A stretch of 64,000 bases of DNA from Chryseobacterium sp. 18061 (GCA_902706205.1 CACSKA010000002.1:124001-188000), one strand, 5' to 3'. Counted from the stretch's first letter, positions 35,294-45,596 are shown. Numbers and translations: made by a program. The notes: generated by a model from the letters alone, not told the origin.

Positions 35294-35656
35294 TCACCAG
35301 GCTTCTGGTTCTCTCACCATATGCACAATATTGCACGGGCTCATAATCCATCCGCCCTTAAATCCCTCAGGTAAAAGCTCGACGCTATCGCAGCGGGTGA
35401 CTCCCTGCTCTGCCAGATGCTTTTCAGCGTGTTTAAAATCAGGGGTGAACAATTCCAGCCAGATCTCGGCCTGGCTCATTGCCGGGGCTTCATCAATCCA
35501 CAATCGGTTTGGGCCGAGGATAAACCCGGTGGCCGGTGCTTTATCCGTGATTTCCTCCAGCCCAATCGTGTTGCGATAGAAATCCAACGTCTGCTGATAC
35601 TGATGCGACGGCACTTTGAGCGCGATATCAATTCCACCTTTCATCTCTGCTTTCAT
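35294..35656 (-). CDS. VOC/glyoxalase-fold protein
   Basis: The 120-residue protein has the glyoxalase/bleomycin-resistance (VOC) fold: LKVPSHQYQQTLDFYRNTIGLE at the start, split near residue 20, a central FILGPNRLWID strand region, and the second half with ELFTPDFKHAEKHLAEQGV. It is one beta-alpha-beta-beta-beta pair long. Metal ligands are not obvious. GGAG lies about ten bases before the ATG at 35656. It is convergent with the YghA-like gene. Function unknown. Confidence 0.82.
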   Translation of the reverse strand: MKAEMKGGIDIALKVPSHQYQQTLDFYRNTIGLEEITDKAPATGFILGPNRLWIDEAPAMSQAEIWLELFTPDFKHAEKHLAEQGVTRCDSVELLPEGFKGGWIMSPCNIVHMVREPEAW

Positions 35657-35807
35657 AACGTGTGCTCCTGATTCAGGGTTAACGATAAGGTGATGCGTCT
35701 GACGAAACCCTGAGTATGTCGCAAGATTTGACGACTCGCCTCGCCTTGCGTCAGCCCCGTTATTACCCATACTTTTGGCAGGTCCGGCAAATGTGTGAGG
35801 AAACGCG

Positions 35808-36605
35808 ATGTTACTTCAGGGCAAAGTCGTGGTGATTTTCGGGGGCAGCGGCGCGATTGGCAGCGCGGTTGCGCAGGCGATGGCGCGGGAAGGTGCGCAT
35901 GTGCATCTTGTTGCCCGGTATCAGGATAAGCTGGACCGGGTGGCGAACAGCGTCCGCTCTGCGGGTGGAACAATTGACACCACGGTGATGGACGTTCTCG
36001 ACGAGCAAATCACCGTAGATAAAACGGCGCAACTGGCTCAACAGACCGGTGGGTTTGATGTGGTGGTGAATGCCACCGGCTTTATGCACGATCAGGGTAA
36101 AAATATTTTTGCGTTGTCGCTGGCCGAATTCAGGCAAGGGTTCGATCCATTTTTGTCGGCGCTGTTCACGATTTCAAAAGCGGTCGTACCGTTTATGGGT
36201 GGCGATCGGGCGGGCGTATTGCTGACGGTCGTTGCTCCGGCGGGTGGGATGGTGATGCCGAATCATCTCGGCCATATCGTCGGCTGCGCCGGGACGGAAG
36301 CCTTTGTGAAAGCCCTCGCCAGCGAGCTGGGCCCGAACAATATCCGCGCCATTTGCGTGCGCTCGCACGCGATTGTCGATGCGGTTCAGGCGGGTTCGTA
36401 TACCGGGGAAATTTTCACGCCAAAAGCGCAGGCGATGGGACTCACGGTGGACCAGTGGCTGGACGGCGCGGCGCAGAGCACGATGCTCAAGCGGCTGCCT
36501 ACGCTTGCACACGTCGCTGACGTGATGACATTTCTGGCCTCGGATTCTGCCAGCGCCATGACGGCGACGGTGGTAAATATGACGGCGGGCGCAACCACCA
36601 GCTGA
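35808..36605 (+). CDS. SDR-family protein lacking the catalytic Tyr and Lys
   Basis: The 265-residue protein has a Rossmann fold with GGSGAIGSA as cofactor motif and VVNATGF in place of NNAG. Where SDRs have Tyr-x-x-x-Lys, it reads HIVGC (Tyr to His, Lys to Cys), while the flanking ALASELGPNNIRAICV keeps the SDR pattern. It may bind a nucleotide without classic SDR chemistry, or use other residues. It ends 12 bases before the rcdA stop on the other strand. Confidence 0.8.
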   Translation: MLLQGKVVVIFGGSGAIGSAVAQAMAREGAHVHLVARYQDKLDRVANSVRSAGGTIDTTVMDVLDEQITVDKTAQLAQQTGGFDVVVNATGFMHDQGKNIFALSLAEFRQGFDPFLSALFTISKAVVPFMGGDRAGVLLTVVAPAGGMVMPNHLGHIVGCAGTEAFVKALASELGPNNIRAICVRSHAIVDAVQAGSYTGEIFTPKAQAMGLTVDQWLDGAAQSTMLKRLPTLAHVADVMTFLASDSASAMTATVVNMTAGATTS

Positions 36606-36617
36606 CGCGCCCCGGCG

Positions 36618-37160
36618 TTATATCGCCGCAATTCTGCCCACCATCTGGCGGATGTCCACCTTGCCAAGCGGCGCTCGGTCGGTAACGAAATGCAGCGTCA
36701 TACCTTCGATAAACGCATCCAGCGCGCGGGCCGTTGCCGGGTCAAACCACTGCTCAAGCACCTGCTGGCTGTGCTGCATCCAGTTTTGCATGATGTTTTT
36801 CAGCGCCGGTTTGCAGCCAATAAACGCATAAAGCTGATACATTAACTCCATGTTTCGCGTCGTCGTCACCTGAGCGCTGAAGATTAACTGGGTGATCGCA
36901 TCGCAGGCTTCCTGCGGCGACGTGACGTCTGCAAAAAACGCTTTGTACTGCACCAGCATTTCATCGGTAAAACCGGTGAAAGCTTCCTCCAGCAGCGCAT
37001 CTATCCCGCTGAAATAATAGGTCATTGAACCGAGCGGCACATCGGCACAGCTGGCGATTTTACGGTGCGTCACGGCCTGGATACCGTGGCGGGCGATGGT
37101 GTCCAGCGTTGCATGCAGGATCCTCTCCCGGCGCTGCGGATCGTTCGGTCGGCGGGCCAT
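36618..37160 (-). CDS. rcdA: TetR-family regulator RcdA (YbjK)
   Basis: RcdA is a TetR-type regulator linked in E. coli to biofilm (csgD) and stress control. The 180-residue protein has an N-terminal helix-turn-helix ([21 protein letters not shown] near 29-49, split here by the turn at ADV), and a helical ligand domain with [11 protein letters not shown] and [17 protein letters not shown]. The ATG at 37160 matches the family; an extension upstream would cross the palindromic operator. It is divergent from ybjJ. Confidence 0.93.
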   Translation of the reverse strand: MARRPNDPQRRERILHATLDTIARHGIQAVTHRKIASCADVPLGSMTYYFSGIDALLEEAFTGFTDEMLVQYKAFFADVTSPQEACDAITQLIFSAQVTTTRNMELMYQLYAFIGCKPALKNIMQNWMQHSQQVLEQWFDPATARALDAFIEGMTLHFVTDRAPLGKVDIRQMVGRIAAI

Positions 37161-37178
37161 AATTTTTCCTCTTACGAT

Positions 37179-37198
37179 TTGTGTACAAATGTACACAA
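37179..37198. promoter_or_regulatory. Palindromic operator between rcdA and ybjJ
   Basis: TTGTGTAC and GTACACAA are perfect eight-base arms separated by AAAT. The site lies 18 bases before the rcdA ATG and 46 before ybjJ, the typical position of a TetR operator serving both genes. Confidence 0.75.
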
Positions 37199-37244
37199 CC
37201 TTGCTAGTGTTGTCTCTCCCTCTTTTTCTACAGGCAGTTTACGG

Positions 37245-38447
37245 ATGACGTCGCATTCCTCCCGCCAGGCCCTGCAATTGCGCATGTGGGCGCTGTTTAT
37301 GTTTTTCTTTTTACCGGGCCTGTTGATGGCATCGTGGGCCACGCGCACACCCGCCATTCGCGACGTTCTCTCGGTGAATACGGCCGGAATGGGCATCGTA
37401 CTGTTCGGTCTGTCGATAGGTTCGATGAGCGGCATTCTCTGTTCCGCCTGGCTGGTAAAACGCTTTGGTACGCGCAAAGTTATCCGCACCACCATGTCCT
37501 GCGCGTTGGTGGGTATGGTGATGCTCAGCCTGGCACTGTGGCTCGCGTCCCCCTTATTTTTCGCCTTCGGCCTGATGGTGTTTGGCGCCAGCTTCGGCTC
37601 TGCCGAGGTGGCGATTAACGTGGAAGGTGCTGCGGTTGAACGCGAGATGAACAAAACCGTGCTACCGATGATGCACGGCTTCTACAGCCTCGGCACGCTG
37701 GTCGGCGCGGGTATCGGCATGGCGCTGACGGCGTTTGGCCTGTCGGCCACCATCCATATTCTGCTGGCTGCGCTCTGCGGCATCGCACCCATTATTATTG
37801 CCATTAAAGCCATTCCGGACGGCACCGGTAAAAACTCCGCCGAGAACAGCGCCCATCACCAGAAAGGCGTGCCGTTCTATCGTGACGGTCAGCTGATGTT
37901 GATTGGCGTGGTGGTGCTGGCAATGGCATTTGCGGAAGGGTCAGCCAATGACTGGCTTCCGCTGCTAATGGTTGACGGTCACGGCTTCAGCCCGACCTCC
38001 GGTTCATTGATTTACGCAGGCTTTACCCTCGGTATGACCGTCGGACGCTTTACCGGCGGCTGGTTTATTGACCGCTACAGTCGCGTCGCGGTGGTTCGCG
38101 CCAGCGCCATTATGGGTGCACTCGGCATCGCGCTGATTATCTTCGTCGACGTCGATTGGGTCGCCGGCGTGTCGGTCATTCTCTGGGGACTGGGCGCTTC
38201 GCTTGGCTTCCCGCTGACCATTTCCGCCGCCAGTGATACCGGCCCGGACGCACCTACCCGCGTCAGCGTCGTCGCCACCACCGGCTATCTGGCGTTCCTG
38301 GTTGGCCCGCCGCTGCTCGGTTTCCTTGGCGAACATTACGGACTGCGCAGCGCCATGCTGGCGGTGTTATCCCTGGTCATCGTCGCCGCGCTGGTGGCTC
38401 GCGCGGTGGCAAAACCTGAATCTGAACCTGTGACGGAGCGTGCGTGA
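37245..38447 (+). CDS. ybjJ: MFS transporter YbjJ
   Basis: This 400-residue protein is a 12-segment major facilitator family protein that matches E. coli YbjJ; its substrate is unknown. [27 protein letters not shown] and [16 protein letters not shown] are characteristic. The ATG at 37245 matches the E. coli start; the frame is open through rcdA and is not coding there. The stop overlaps the start of ybjI. Confidence 0.94.
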   Translation: MTSHSSRQALQLRMWALFMFFFLPGLLMASWATRTPAIRDVLSVNTAGMGIVLFGLSIGSMSGILCSAWLVKRFGTRKVIRTTMSCALVGMVMLSLALWLASPLFFAFGLMVFGASFGSAEVAINVEGAAVEREMNKTVLPMMHGFYSLGTLVGAGIGMALTAFGLSATIHILLAALCGIAPIIIAIKAIPDGTGKNSAENSAHHQKGVPFYRDGQLMLIGVVVLAMAFAEGSANDWLPLLMVDGHGFSPTSGSLIYAGFTLGMTVGRFTGGWFIDRYSRVAVVRASAIMGALGIALIIFVDVDWVAGVSVILWGLGASLGFPLTISAASDTGPDAPTRVSVVATTGYLAFLVGPPLLGFLGEHYGLRSAMLAVLSLVIVAALVARAVAKPESEPVTERA

Positions 38448-39259
38448 TGACTATTAAACTGATTGCCGTAGATATGGATGGTACCTTTCTCAGCGATGAG
38501 AAACGCTATAACCGGGCGCGGTTTCTCGCCCAATATCAGCAGATGAAGACACAGGGCATTCGCTTTGTGGTCGCCAGCGGAAACCAGTATTGGCAGCTGA
38601 TTTCATTCTTTCCAGAAATTGCTGATGAAATCGCGTTTGTTGCCGAAAACGGCGGCTGGGTGCGGGATGCGGGCGAGGACGTATTCAACTGCGAGCTGTC
38701 GCAGACGCATTTCAAAAAAGTAGTCGATTTTCTGCATACCCTGCCGGACGTGGAAATCATCGCCTGCGGCAAGCGCAGCGCCTACACATTGAACCGTTAT
38801 GACGACAAACTCAAAGCGATGGCCGCGCGGTATTACCATCGCCTCGAGCTAGTCGACAGCTTCGATAATCTTGACGATACGTTCCTGAAATTTGGCCTCA
38901 ACCTGCCCGACCGCCTGGTGCCTGACGTACAAAAAGCACTGCACGAAGGCGTGGGCGATGTGATGACCGCGATTACAACCGGCCACGGCAATATCGACTT
39001 AATCATGCCCGGCGTGCATAAAGCCAATGGCCTGCGCCTGTTGCAGCAGCGCTGGGGCATCGAAGACAGCGAAGTGGTGACCTTTGGCGATAGCGGCAAT
39101 GACCTCGAAATGTTGCGTCAGGCCGGGTTTGGTTTTGCGATGCAGAATGCGAATGAGGCGGCCATTGCGGCGGCTAATCATCGTGCGCCGCATAATAACG
39201 AAGAAGGCGTGTTGCAGGTGATTGATCAGGTTTTGAATCGGGAAGCGCCGTTCCATTAA
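38447..39259 (+). CDS. ybjI: HAD-family phosphatase YbjI
   Basis: YbjI is a Cof-type HAD phosphatase acting on FMN and other phosphates in E. coli. The 270-residue protein has motif I DMDGTFL (Asp9 and Asp11), motif II VVASGNQ, and motif IV FGDSGNDLEML. The ATG at 38447 shares one base with the ybjJ stop; an in-frame GTG one codon earlier is possible. It is a paralogue of ybiV at the right end of the window, with near-identical N-terminal motifs. Confidence 0.94.
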   Translation: MTIKLIAVDMDGTFLSDEKRYNRARFLAQYQQMKTQGIRFVVASGNQYWQLISFFPEIADEIAFVAENGGWVRDAGEDVFNCELSQTHFKKVVDFLHTLPDVEIIACGKRSAYTLNRYDDKLKAMAARYYHRLELVDSFDNLDDTFLKFGLNLPDRLVPDVQKALHEGVGDVMTAITTGHGNIDLIMPGVHKANGLRLLQQRWGIEDSEVVTFGDSGNDLEMLRQAGFGFAMQNANEAAIAAANHRAPHNNEEGVLQVIDQVLNREAPFH

Positions 39260-39267
39260 TCCGTTGG

Positions 39268-39291
39268 CCCGGCAGACCTTGCGTCGCCGGG
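39268..39291. repeat. Hairpin between ybjI and mdfA
   Basis: CCCGGC and GCCGGG pair across 12 bases between two convergent genes. There is no T-run; it looks like a degenerate REP-type element or an RNA 3' stabiliser. Confidence 0.4.
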
Positions 39292-39304
39292 CGCAACTTC
39301 CGCC

Positions 39305-40534
39305 CTACTGCTGCGAATCACCGACCGTTTTATCTTTCAGGAAGTAGACAATCAGCCCCAGCCAGATAATGCCATTCGCGAGGTTAAACATGCTGAACAG
39401 GCCATTGCCACCGAACTGGTAAGCGTGTTTGCTGACTTCAATGCCGACGGTGAAAATCAGCATCTGCAACATGCCCATCGCCGCCGATACCGTGCCTTTG
39501 CTCATGTCGCTGGCGAACAACGTCAAACGCACCAGCCCAGCGTTCGCCAGGCCAATCCCGAAGGCATAAACGCTCAGGCCTGCGGTCATCCACAGATAGG
39601 CATGCGTGGAGACCACCGTTGCCGCAGCAGCCAGCATCAGTCCCGCCACAATCGGCCAGCCACCAGCAATAATCAACCAGCGCACGCTGCGACGTGAGGT
39701 CAGCTTCGCCAGCGCCAGGTTACCGAGAATCAGCGCACCAAAAATCGGCACTTGTAACATGCCGTATTCATACGCGGTGGCATGTTCGCCGCTGATAATA
39801 ATTACCGGCGATTGCGCAATCCACGCCAGCAGCGGCAGGCTGACAAATCCAATAGCCAGCGCTCCGGCAACAAAACGCAGGTTTCTCAGTACCAGGCCAT
39901 AATCGTGGCCCAGCTCTTTCAGGGACAGTTTTTCGCCCAGACGGGTCGCCGTTTCCGGCATCGCCCGTTGCAAGCCGAAAAATGAAATTAGCGCCAGCAC
40001 CGCAAAAAGCACAAACATGGTTTCCCACGGCGCGACGTGAACCCAGGCGGCCCCTACCAGCGGCCCCAGCAACGGCGCAATCAGCGCTACGTTCGCCATC
40101 AGCGCGGTAATTTTGATGCACACCGCCTCCTCGAACGATTCCTGTATCGCGGCATACCCCACCGCACCGATAAAGCACAGGCTTATTCCTTGCAGGAAAC
40201 GCAGAAGGGTGAACTGTTCAATATTTTGCGCCAGCAGCGTCGCGAGGCAGGTAATAATGAACCACACCACGCCGGTGAGCATCACCGGACGGCGGCCAAT
40301 ACGGTCCGACAGCGGCCCCAGCAGCCACTGTAAGAACATGCCGCCCGCAAGATAGGCGGTCATCGATGTCGGCACCCATTCCATCCCGGCGTTGAACTGC
40401 TCGACCACCGTCAACATGCCCGGTTGGATCATGTCGTTGCCGATATAGGTAGAGAATTCGTAAAGCACCAGACAGAGCGGGAAAAGTAACGCCTGGCGAC
40501 CGAGGCGTTTACCAGAAAGTGAAGAGTTGTGCAT
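39305..40534 (-). CDS. mdfA: Multidrug/proton antiporter MdfA
   Basis: MdfA is an inner-membrane MFS pump with 12 segments that exports cationic and neutral drugs such as chloramphenicol and ethidium and helps survival at high pH. The 409-residue protein keeps Glu26 and Asp34 in [11 protein letters not shown], the motif A-type [10 protein letters not shown], and antiporter motif C around [11 protein letters not shown]. The ATG at 40534 matches the E. coli start. Confidence 0.96.
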   Translation of the reverse strand: MHNSSLSGKRLGRQALLFPLCLVLYEFSTYIGNDMIQPGMLTVVEQFNAGMEWVPTSMTAYLAGGMFLQWLLGPLSDRIGRRPVMLTGVVWFIITCLATLLAQNIEQFTLLRFLQGISLCFIGAVGYAAIQESFEEAVCIKITALMANVALIAPLLGPLVGAAWVHVAPWETMFVLFAVLALISFFGLQRAMPETATRLGEKLSLKELGHDYGLVLRNLRFVAGALAIGFVSLPLLAWIAQSPVIIISGEHATAYEYGMLQVPIFGALILGNLALAKLTSRRSVRWLIIAGGWPIVAGLMLAAAATVVSTHAYLWMTAGLSVYAFGIGLANAGLVRLTLFASDMSKGTVSAAMGMLQMLIFTVGIEVSKHAYQFGGNGLFSMFNLANGIIWLGLIVYFLKDKTVGDSQQ

Positions 40535-40638
40535 GCAATCTCTTAAAGGTTTCAAAATCGCGTGAAGTGTAATGAATGATGTGAAAAGGCGATAGCAAAA
40601 AGTACGGAAAACATCCTGTTACAGCACAATTTCACTTG

Positions 40639-40671
40639 TTTAAGGTTCGCTTAAGTTCGGGGCCCTATACT
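40639..40671 (+). promoter_or_regulatory. PmrA/BasR-type box and -10 of ybjG
   Basis: TTTAAGGTTCGCTTAAG (40639-40655) consists of two TTAAG-type half-sites with the PmrA spacing, followed ten bases later by TATACT (40666-40671), a good -10. ybjG is a PmrA (BasR) target in E. coli and Salmonella, so this is probably its promoter. Confidence 0.75.
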
Positions 40672-40809
40672 GCGATTCTGCAAGCAGAATTGTAAACGCT
40701 GCCGGAACAGAAATCGTAACCACCGGACATTTAAGACAATCCCCCTTTACCGCTCCGGCCACGATTTTTAAGGTGAACATCGTCATCAAACTGTAAGAGT
40801 CCGCAAGAT

Positions 40810-41418
40810 ATGCTGGAAAATTTGAATTACTCGCTGTTTTACTGGATTAACGCCACCCCGGCGTCGCCGCAGTGGATGATTTCGATGGCGACGTTTATCG
40901 CCAAAGATCTGATTAACATCGTCCCCTTTCTGGCCGTGGTGCTGTGGCTGTGGGGCCCGCGCGCGCAGGTCTGCGCTCAGCGCCAGTTAGTTATCAAGGT
41001 GGGAATGGCGATTGGCGTCAGCCTGACGCTGTCATGGATTGTCGGACACGTCTTCCCGCATGACAGGCCTTTTGTCGACGGTGTGGGCTATAACTTCCTG
41101 CATCACGCGGCGGATGACTCTTTCCCAAGCGACCACGGTACGGTGATTTTCACTTTCGCCCTGGCGTTTATGTTCTGGCATCGCCTGTGGTCCGGTGTTG
41201 TGTTGTTGGTTGTCGGCGGAGCGATTGCCTGGTCCCGCGTGTATCTCGGTGTGCACTGGCCGCTGGATATGGTCGGCGGTTTCCTTGCCGGACTGAGCGG
41301 TTGTCTCGCAGCGCAGATAATGTGGGTACTTTTCGGTCAGACTATTTATCAACGTTTGCAAGCCATGTACCGTTTTTGCTTCTCGATGCCTATCCGCAAA
41401 GGTTGGATACGTGACTAA
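40810..41418 (+). CDS. ybjG: Undecaprenyl-pyrophosphate phosphatase YbjG
   Basis: YbjG recycles the cell-wall lipid carrier by dephosphorylating undecaprenyl pyrophosphate at the periplasmic face of the inner membrane. The 202-residue PAP2 protein has HDRPF, FPSDHG and SRVYLGVHWPLD, the three phosphatase motifs, in about five membrane segments. It is a few residues longer than the E. coli form because of an insertion near residue 52. It lies behind a PmrA-type box. Confidence 0.95.
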   Translation: MLENLNYSLFYWINATPASPQWMISMATFIAKDLINIVPFLAVVLWLWGPRAQVCAQRQLVIKVGMAIGVSLTLSWIVGHVFPHDRPFVDGVGYNFLHHAADDSFPSDHGTVIFTFALAFMFWHRLWSGVVLLVVGGAIAWSRVYLGVHWPLDMVGGFLAGLSGCLAAQIMWVLFGQTIYQRLQAMYRFCFSMPIRKGWIRD

Positions 41419-41492
41419 GACCGGATGCGCAGGTAAAATTGCCGCCAGATCCTCTGCCTGACGCAGAGGGCGTTTCGGTTTACAGGGGTAAT

Positions 41493-42260
41493 ATGGAAAC
41501 ACGGCGCGATGAGCGAATCAGTCAGCTTATTCAGGCTCTTAAACGTAGCGATAAGCTCCATCTAAAAGAAGCGGCAGCCCTGCTGGGTGTTTCTGAGATG
41601 ACGATTCGCCGTGACCTGAACAGCCACAGCGGGCCCGTGGTATTACTCGGTGGATACGTGGTGCTGGAGCCCCGCAGTGCCAGCTATTATTTACTCAGCG
41701 ATCAGAAAACGCGCCTGGTGGATGAAAAACGCCAGGCCGCGCGTCATGCGGCAAAATTACTGAAAGCTCACCAGATGGCGTTTTTCGACTGCGGCACCAC
41801 CACGCCATGGATTATCGACGCCATTGATGACGAACTGCCGTTTACCGGCGTGTGTTACTCCCTGAATACCTTTCTCTCTTTGCAGGAAAAACCGCTGTGC
41901 CGCGCCATTCTGTGCGGCGGCGAATTTCATGCCAGCAACGCCATTTTCAAACCGCTTAGCCCGCAGGACACCCTGAGCCATCTGTGCCCCGATATCGCGT
42001 TTTATTCTGCGGCGGGCGTGCATATGCAGCACGGCGCAACCTGTTTTAATCTCGATGAATTGCCGGTGAAACACTGGGCGTTAGCCAGCGCACAGCGCCA
42101 TGTACTGGTGGTCGATCACAGCAAATTTGGAAAGGTACGTCCGGCGAGAATGGGAGAGTTGAGCCGCTTTAACGTAATAGCCAGCGACCGCCGTCCGGAT
42201 GATGAACTGACGGCGCTGGCAAAGCAGCATGGGATCACGCTGCTATACGATCGATCATGA
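41493..42260 (+). CDS. deoR: Deoxyribonucleoside regulator DeoR
   Basis: DeoR represses the deo operon and nupG and responds to deoxyribose-5-phosphate. The 255-residue protein has an N-terminal helix-turn-helix ([21 protein letters not shown] near 24-44, split at the turn LLG) and a sugar-isomerase-like effector domain with [10 protein letters not shown] and HASNAIF. AGGGG lies five bases before the ATG. Its 3' end overlaps the convergent dacC gene by six bases. Confidence 0.95.
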   Translation: METRRDERISQLIQALKRSDKLHLKEAAALLGVSEMTIRRDLNSHSGPVVLLGGYVVLEPRSASYYLLSDQKTRLVDEKRQAARHAAKLLKAHQMAFFDCGTTTPWIIDAIDDELPFTGVCYSLNTFLSLQEKPLCRAILCGGEFHASNAIFKPLSPQDTLSHLCPDIAFYSAAGVHMQHGATCFNLDELPVKHWALASAQRHVLVVDHSKFGKVRPARMGELSRFNVIASDRRPDDELTALAKQHGITLLYDRS

Positions 42261-43463
42261 GAACCAGCTGCCAAACCACTGGTGGAATTTCATCAGAACG
42301 AAATCCACCATTCGGTTAAAGAAGCTGCCTTCATTTACCGCTTCCATGACGATCAGCGGACGCTGTTCGATGGTTTTGTTATTCAGCTTGAAGTCGATGG
42401 TGCCCACTACCTGTCCTTTCTTCAGCGGTGCCGTCAGCTGAGGTTCGTTCAGGGCGTAGCTGGCTTTCAGGTTTTTCAGCTGTCCGCGTGGCAGCGTGAT
42501 GGAACCGGCCTCACCCGCGCCGAGCTTGGCCTGGCTGCTGTCGCCGTACCATACGCGTTGCTCAATGAACGTTGCATCCGGTTTGATAGGGGTGACGGTT
42601 TCATAGAAACGGAAGCCCCATGTCAGCAGTTTTTCGGATTCATTAAATCGGATCCGGTCCGTTTTGGTGCCGAGAACCACCGCAATCAGACGCATATCGC
42701 CCTGCTTCGCTGACGAGACCAGGTTATACCCTGCACCCGCCGTGGTGCCCGTTTTCACGCCATCTGCGCCCAGGCTGTTGTTCCACAATAGACGGTTGCG
42801 GTTCGGCTGCTTGATGTTATTGAACGTGAACTCTTTTTCTTTGTGAATGGCGTACTCATCCGGCACGTCGTGGATCATTGCTTTGGTCAGCAAAGCCATG
42901 TCGCGCGCGGTACTAAACTGCCCCGGCGCATCCAGACCGTGAACGGTTTTGAACGTGGTATTAGTCAGGCCCAGCTTTTGCGAATAGCTGTTCATCAGGC
43001 TGATGAAGGAGTCCTGGCTGCCCGCCACGTAATCCGCAAGGGCGATACAGGCGTCATTTCCGGACTGAATAATGACCCCTTTATTGAGGTTTTCTACCGA
43101 CACCTGATCGCCAGGCTTCAGGAACATCACCGACGAACCGCGCAGCGCTGGGTTACCCGTCGCCCACGCATCTTTGCCGATGGTGACCATATCGGTCATT
43201 TTGATTTTGTTTGCTTTAATCGCCTGACCCACGACATAGCTGGTCATGATTTTCGTCAGACTGGCCGGATCAAGCTTATCATCGGCGTTGCCCTCGCTAA
43301 GCACTTTGCCGCTGGCATAATCCATCAGGATCCACGCTTTGGCATCGACCGGTGGAGCGTCCGGTTGTTGAACAGCTTCAGCCGCCTGAATGCCAGGAGC
43401 CACGAGAAGTAAAAGCAAAGAGCCTGCCGCCAGGCCGCGGGGAGAAACAACTGTACGCGTCAT
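42255..43463 (-). CDS. dacC: D-alanyl-D-alanine carboxypeptidase DacC (PBP6)
   Basis: DacC trims the terminal D-Ala from peptidoglycan stem peptides. The 402-residue precursor has a Sec signal (cleavage near IQA-AE, about residue 27), the active-site SLTK (Ser68, Lys71), SGN in VIIQSGNDA and KTG in VKTGTTAG, then a C-terminal beta-rich domain and an amphipathic anchor ending [11 protein letters not shown]. The ATG at 43463 has a GGTGG-type ribosome binding site. Confidence 0.95.
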   Translation of the reverse strand: MTRTVVSPRGLAAGSLLLLLVAPGIQAAEAVQQPDAPPVDAKAWILMDYASGKVLSEGNADDKLDPASLTKIMTSYVVGQAIKANKIKMTDMVTIGKDAWATGNPALRGSSVMFLKPGDQVSVENLNKGVIIQSGNDACIALADYVAGSQDSFISLMNSYSQKLGLTNTTFKTVHGLDAPGQFSTARDMALLTKAMIHDVPDEYAIHKEKEFTFNNIKQPNRNRLLWNNSLGADGVKTGTTAGAGYNLVSSAKQGDMRLIAVVLGTKTDRIRFNESEKLLTWGFRFYETVTPIKPDATFIEQRVWYGDSSQAKLGAGEAGSITLPRGQLKNLKASYALNEPQLTAPLKKGQVVGTIDFKLNNKTIEQRPLIVMEAVNEGSFFNRMVDFVLMKFHQWFGSWFS

Positions 43464-43704
43464 AAGAGCCACCCAAGTATCCATTCCAAAAAACACGCTA
43501 CGTCACTGACGCCGTGTAACAACAGGCGGTGAGTAATAACGTAGAAATGACCTTAAAGAAACAATGCGTTGGTAAAGTTTTTAAAGTTTACGCAAGAACG
43601 CCGCGTTGTGCTTAAAAGTGGGCGTTTTTTTTGATCACGGTTGTGCGAATGTTGAAATTAACCGACCATGAACCTTTATTGATGCGCTGTTTACCGGAGT
43701 TTAT

Positions 43705-44331
43705 ATGATTACGCTGTGGGGCAGAAACAACTCAACAAATGTCAAAAAGGTCCGCTGGACGCTGGAAGAGCTTAACCTTACTTACGATCAAATCCTGGCC
43801 GGGCTTGAATTCGGCCTCAATCACGACGCTGACTATCTGGCTAAAAACCCGAATGGCCTTGTGCCGCTGCTGCATGACGATGCCGAGCAGATTACGCTGT
43901 GGGAATCGAACACCATCGTGCGCTATCTGGTCGCGCAGTATGGGCAACACAGCCTGTGGCAGTCCAATCCTGCCAAACGCGCGCAGGGTGAAAAATGGAT
44001 GGACTGGGCCAATGGTTCACTCTCCCCGGCCCACCGCGTTATCCTGATGGGGCTGGTTCGCACGCCGCCAGAGGAGCGTGACCACGCGGCAATTGACGCA
44101 GGCATTGCCCAGTGTGAAAAGCTGTTAACCATTCTGGATGCGGCGCTTGCCGAATCGCAGTGGCTTTCCGGTGACGAATTTGGCGTGGGCGATATTGCCG
44201 TTGCACCGTTTATTTACAACCTGCTGGAAACGGTCAAAACCTGGCAACCGCACCCGAACTTACAGCGCTGGTATCAACAGCTGTCGCGCCGTCCGGCGTT
44301 CCAGAACGTGGTGATGATCCCGGTCACCTGA
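43705..44331 (+). CDS. gstB: Glutathione S-transferase GstB
   Basis: GstB (YliJ) is a glutathione transferase acting in E. coli on halogenated and related electrophiles. The 208-residue protein has the N-terminal thioredoxin-like domain starting [16 protein letters not shown] and containing NGLVPLL and ESNTIVRYL, then the all-helical C-terminal domain with [13 protein letters not shown]. It lies between dacC and yliI as in E. coli. Length equals the E. coli protein. Confidence 0.95.
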   Translation: MITLWGRNNSTNVKKVRWTLEELNLTYDQILAGLEFGLNHDADYLAKNPNGLVPLLHDDAEQITLWESNTIVRYLVAQYGQHSLWQSNPAKRAQGEKWMDWANGSLSPAHRVILMGLVRTPPEERDHAAIDAGIAQCEKLLTILDAALAESQWLSGDEFGVGDIAVAPFIYNLLETVKTWQPHPNLQRWYQQLSRRPAFQNVVMIPVT

Positions 44332-44334
44332 TGC

Positions 44335-45447
44335 TCAGGATTGCGGGCTGACCTTCAACAGCTCGCCATCGGACTCGTCGGTTAACACATACAGATAGCC
44401 GTCGGGTCCAACGCGCACATCACGAATGCGCTGCTTTCTGTCACCCAGAATGCGTCCTTCCTCGGTAACTTTATTTCCGTCAACGTTCATCACAATAACG
44501 TTCTCATCCTTCAACGCGCCGATAAACAATTTCTTCTGCCATTGCGGGAAGGTACTGGCGTTATAGAACGCCATGCCGCTCACCGCCGGGGAGTGTTCCC
44601 AGAAGAACAGTGGCGTTTCGGTTCCAGCTACTTTTTCGCCTTTCGCTTCCGGGATCGGCATACCGCTGTAGTTGATACCGTGTGTCGCTAACGGCCAGCC
44701 GTAGTTTTTACCACGCTCCGGGATATTAATTTCATCACCCCCGCGCGGGCCATGCTCGTTCATCCACAGTGTATCGCTCCATGGGTTCATCGCCATGCCC
44801 TGAGGATTACGAATGCCGTAAGACCAGATTTCAGGCCGCGCACCGGGCTGATTCACAAACGGATTATCCGCCGGGGCTTGGCCTTGATCCGTCAGACGTA
44901 CCACTTTTCCCTGCAATTTATCGAGATCCTGCGCCGTCGCACGCTGGTTATTTTCGCCCAGACCAATAAACAGGTGGCCTTTGCCATCGAACACCAGCCG
45001 TCCGCCAAAGTGATTCCCGGTTGAGAGTTTCGGCGTCTGGCGGAACACCACCTTGAATGCATCGATGTGCGTAAGATCATCGTTCAGCCGCCCGTAACCC
45101 ACGGCAGTGCCCGCTTTGCCATCATCGCCCACTTCGGCATAGCTCAGCCAGACTCGCCGAGATTGCGCGAAATCAGGGGCCAGGGCGACATCCAGCAGCC
45201 CGCCCTGCCCGTTGGCCCACACGCGCGGTACGCCAACAATCGGGTCGGACAATCCTTTCCCTTGCTGCCAGAGGCGCAACTGCCCGCCTCGAAGGGTTAT
45301 CAGCAGACCTTTGTTGTCCGGTAAAAATGCCATCGACCATGGGTGATCGAGCTTGCGCTGCAATACATCGACCCGAACATCGGCGGCGTACAGCGCCGGC
45401 GAAAGCAGCAGAGATCCCAGAAGTAAATTCAGAGCAAAACGGTGCAT
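44335..45447 (-). CDS. yliI: Soluble aldose sugar dehydrogenase YliI (PQQ-dependent)
   Basis: YliI is a periplasmic beta-propeller enzyme that oxidises aldoses with PQQ. The 370-residue precursor has a Sec signal ending LYA-AD (about residue 21). LDHPWSMAFLPD, STGNHFGGRLVFD, IWSYGIRNPQGM and LWMNEHGPRGGDEIN are typical of the PQQ glucose/sorbosone dehydrogenase family. E. coli cannot make PQQ, so activity needs external cofactor; the same may hold here, as no pqq genes are in the window. Confidence 0.95.
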   Translation of the reverse strand: MHRFALNLLLGSLLLSPALYAADVRVDVLQRKLDHPWSMAFLPDNKGLLITLRGGQLRLWQQGKGLSDPIVGVPRVWANGQGGLLDVALAPDFAQSRRVWLSYAEVGDDGKAGTAVGYGRLNDDLTHIDAFKVVFRQTPKLSTGNHFGGRLVFDGKGHLFIGLGENNQRATAQDLDKLQGKVVRLTDQGQAPADNPFVNQPGARPEIWSYGIRNPQGMAMNPWSDTLWMNEHGPRGGDEINIPERGKNYGWPLATHGINYSGMPIPEAKGEKVAGTETPLFFWEHSPAVSGMAFYNASTFPQWQKKLFIGALKDENVIVMNVDGNKVTEEGRILGDRKQRIRDVRVGPDGYLYVLTDESDGELLKVSPQS

Positions 45448-45596
45448 GGCTGGCTCCTTTTACGGCGATTGCGTTAAGGGTAGCCAGCGTGTCGAGTGTG
45501 GACGGGATTTTTACAAAAACTTAACCATGAGGGGGAGTCGCCTCCCCCGGAGGGTTCAGGCCTGCACGCGATGCGCAACAAGACAGGCTAAGGTTA

